Origin: Bacteroidota bacterium
GTDB taxonomy: Bacteria; Bacteroidota; Bacteroidia; Bacteroidales; F082
Length of the DNA: 42,891 nucleotides
Direction of reading: 5' to 3'
Assembly: GCA_014382445.1 (NCBI GenBank)
Contig: JACNJS010000052.1
Location: 1-42,891 of the forward strand
A program made the translations under genes and the position numbers. Below the pieces are notes generated by a model. It did no database searches and was not told the origin of the DNA. It worked only from the letters and a program-made list of their open reading frames with translations. Below are positions 41,534-42,891 of the stretch, piece after piece (the first letter of the stretch is position 1; each line of letters starts with the position of its first letter).

Positions 41534-41551
41534 CTAAAAATTTACTTAATA

Positions 41552-42775
41552 ATGACAGAAAAACTAACATCTAAAATAGCAATGGAGCTTGAGGACAAAT
41601 ATGGAGCTCATAATTACCACCCGTTAGGAGTAGTTCTTACTAAAGGAAGGGGAGCTAAAGTGTGGGATGTTGAAGGTAAAGAATACTTCGACTTTCTATC
41701 CGCTTATTCGGCAGTAAATCAAGGTCATTGTCATCCAAGGATAGTTGGAGCTATGGTAGAACAAGCACAAACACTAACGCTAACATCACGAGCATTTTAT
41801 AGCGATGTCTTAGGGGTTTACGAAAAGTATATCACTAACTTATTTGGTTACGACAAGGTATTACCTATGAACACAGGTGCAGAAGCCGACGAAACAGCTT
41901 TGAAACTTTGCAGACGATGGGCTTACGATGTTAAAGGTATTGATACCGACCAGGCAAAAATAATTGTTTGTGCCAACAATTTTCATGGGCGTACAATTTC
42001 GATTATATCAATGTCAACCGATCCGGAGTCGAGAAAAGGATTTGGGCCTTATACTCCTGGTTTTATAATAATACCTTATAATAATTTGGATGCTTTAAAA
42101 GAAGCTTTGGAAGATACAAACATAGCTGGTTTCCTTGTTGAACCTATTCAGGGTGAAGCAGGAGTTGTTGTTCCTGACGATGGGTATCTAAGTAAGGCTT
42201 ACGCAATGTGCAAGGAAAAAAATGTACTTTTTATTGCCGATGAAGTGCAAACAGGTATCGCTCGCACCGGTAAATTATTGGCATGTTATCACGAAGATGT
42301 ACGTCCCGACATACTGATTCTAGGAAAAGCACTTTCAGGAGGTGTATATCCCGTATCGGCCGTTCTTGCCGATGATGAAATTATGCTAACTATAAAACCC
42401 GGGCAACATGGTTCAACTTTTGGAGGGAACCCGGTAGCCGCAAAAATTGCAACTGCTGCGCTTGAGGTTGTTATAGATGAAACCCTTGCAGAGAAAGCTG
42501 AAGCAATGGGAAAAATATTCAGGGATGAAATGAACAATATTGATTCGGACATGATTGAAATTGTGCGTGGTAAAGGACTTCTAAACGCCATCGTTATTAA
42601 ACCTAAAAACGGAAAAACAGCAATGGACGTTTGTATTAAGATGGCTGAAAACGGTGTACTTGCAAAACCTACACATGATGATATCATTCGTTTTGCACCA
42701 CCGTTGGTAATAAGCGAAGAAGAGTTAATGACAGCCATTAGTATTATAAGGGATTCGATTTTATCGTTTGGATAA
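41552..42775 (+). CDS. rocD: Ornithine--oxo-acid aminotransferase
   Basis: 407 residues, class III PLP aminotransferase of normal length. It converts ornithine and 2-oxoglutarate to glutamate-5-semialdehyde and glutamate in arginine catabolism or proline synthesis. Seen: [98 protein letters not shown] and the PLP lysine in [16 protein letters not shown]. The opening [12 protein letters not shown] is diagnostic of ornithine over acetylornithine aminotransferases. It is monocistronic, with a promoter box and a terminator. Confidence 0.95.
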   Translation: MTEKLTSKIAMELEDKYGAHNYHPLGVVLTKGRGAKVWDVEGKEYFDFLSAYSAVNQGHCHPRIVGAMVEQAQTLTLTSRAFYSDVLGVYEKYITNLFGYDKVLPMNTGAEADETALKLCRRWAYDVKGIDTDQAKIIVCANNFHGRTISIISMSTDPESRKGFGPYTPGFIIIPYNNLDALKEALEDTNIAGFLVEPIQGEAGVVVPDDGYLSKAYAMCKEKNVLFIADEVQTGIARTGKLLACYHEDVRPDILILGKALSGGVYPVSAVLADDEIMLTIKPGQHGSTFGGNPVAAKIATAALEVVIDETLAEKAEAMGKIFRDEMNNIDSDMIEIVRGKGLLNAIVIKPKNGKTAMDVCIKMAENGVLAKPTHDDIIRFAPPLVISEEELMTAISIIRDSILSFG

Positions 42776-42802
42776 TTTTACTCCATATTAAAAATGAAAA
42801 AG

Positions 42803-42837
42803 AAGCCGTCTCAAAACATAAATTGAGGCGGTTTTTT
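42803..42837. terminator. Terminator of rocD, probably bidirectional
   Basis: A 12-base stem (42803-42814 with 42823-42834) with two G-U pairs, an eight-base loop and a run of six T residues on the plus strand. The minus strand also ends in a T-rich run, which suits a convergent gene at the right edge. Confidence 0.85.
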
Positions 42838-42860
42838 CCTGACTTCGACAATGCGCCACC

Positions 42861-42891
42861 CTAAATGTCTTTCCAAAAATTTTCATCAAAT
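42861..42891 (-). CDS. Possible 3' end of a minus-strand gene (partial)
   Basis: On the minus strand nine codons reading FDENFWKDI run into a TAG at 42861-42863 just beyond the bidirectional terminator. The residues look protein-like, but the stretch is too short to prove a gene. Confidence 0.25.
   Translation of the reverse strand, partial: FDENFWKDI

Noticed and set aside
42289-42738. 149-codon minus-strand open frame
   Set aside because: It lies wholly inside rocD, whose product is complete and recognisable; its translation is rich in Ser and Ile and matches no family.

Overview
The window looks like a piece of a Bacteroidota chromosome, most likely Bacteroidales or a near relative. It is AT-rich. 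Several genes are preceded by TAnnTTTG boxes, the Bacteroidota -7 promoter element. Shine-Dalgarno sites are sparse. Typical family members include GldB, a type IX secretion (T9SS) C-terminal sorting domain, a LruC-domain lipoprotein, a PorT-type beta-barrel protein and a long two-domain NadE. No rRNA, tRNA, CRISPR array, transposase or phage gene was seen. The species cannot be named from the sequence alone.

Layout. 1-3.6 kb: a TPR protein, a C4 zinc-ribbon coiled-coil protein and a Nif3-family metalloprotein (minus strand). 3.7-6.4 kb: lpxK, punA and lpxH (plus), joining lipid A synthesis to purine salvage. 6.6-11.5 kb: a minus-strand run comM, hotdog thioesterase, menF, menD, which holds part of the menaquinone pathway. 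11.9-15.5 kb: gldB and an outer-membrane barrel gene (minus), divergent from nadE (plus). 15.5-20.6 kb: a GMC oxidoreductase, a LruC lipoprotein with a long structured leader, and NADP-type glutamate dehydrogenase.

20.8-32.4 kb is a surface/envelope region. It has two related polytopic GT-C-like membrane proteins, a third GT-C-like protein, a polyprenyl-phosphate-sugar-synthase-like GT2, a secreted divergent metallophosphoesterase, a T9SS-exported seven-repeat propeller and a 1000-residue lipoprotein (jelly roll, CotH-like, beta-helix). Two of the membrane proteins and the lipoprotein appear to share one extracytoplasmic jelly-roll module. This is the strongest lead for an undescribed surface-modification system. 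A 237-bp MITE-like inverted-repeat element follows. Then comes a compact cassette of acyl carrier protein, KAS III, SDR and membrane GT2 (32.8-35.8 kb), which could make a hydroxyacyl decoration for a surface glycan.

36-42.8 kb returns to housekeeping: yicC, gmk and nadD with a headless dehydrogenase fragment wedged between gmk and nadD (minus). Then come a TPR membrane protein translationally coupled to a phospholipase D-family enzyme, and ornithine aminotransferase rocD. Intergenic gaps carry several dispersed palindromic repeats of the kind common in this phylum.
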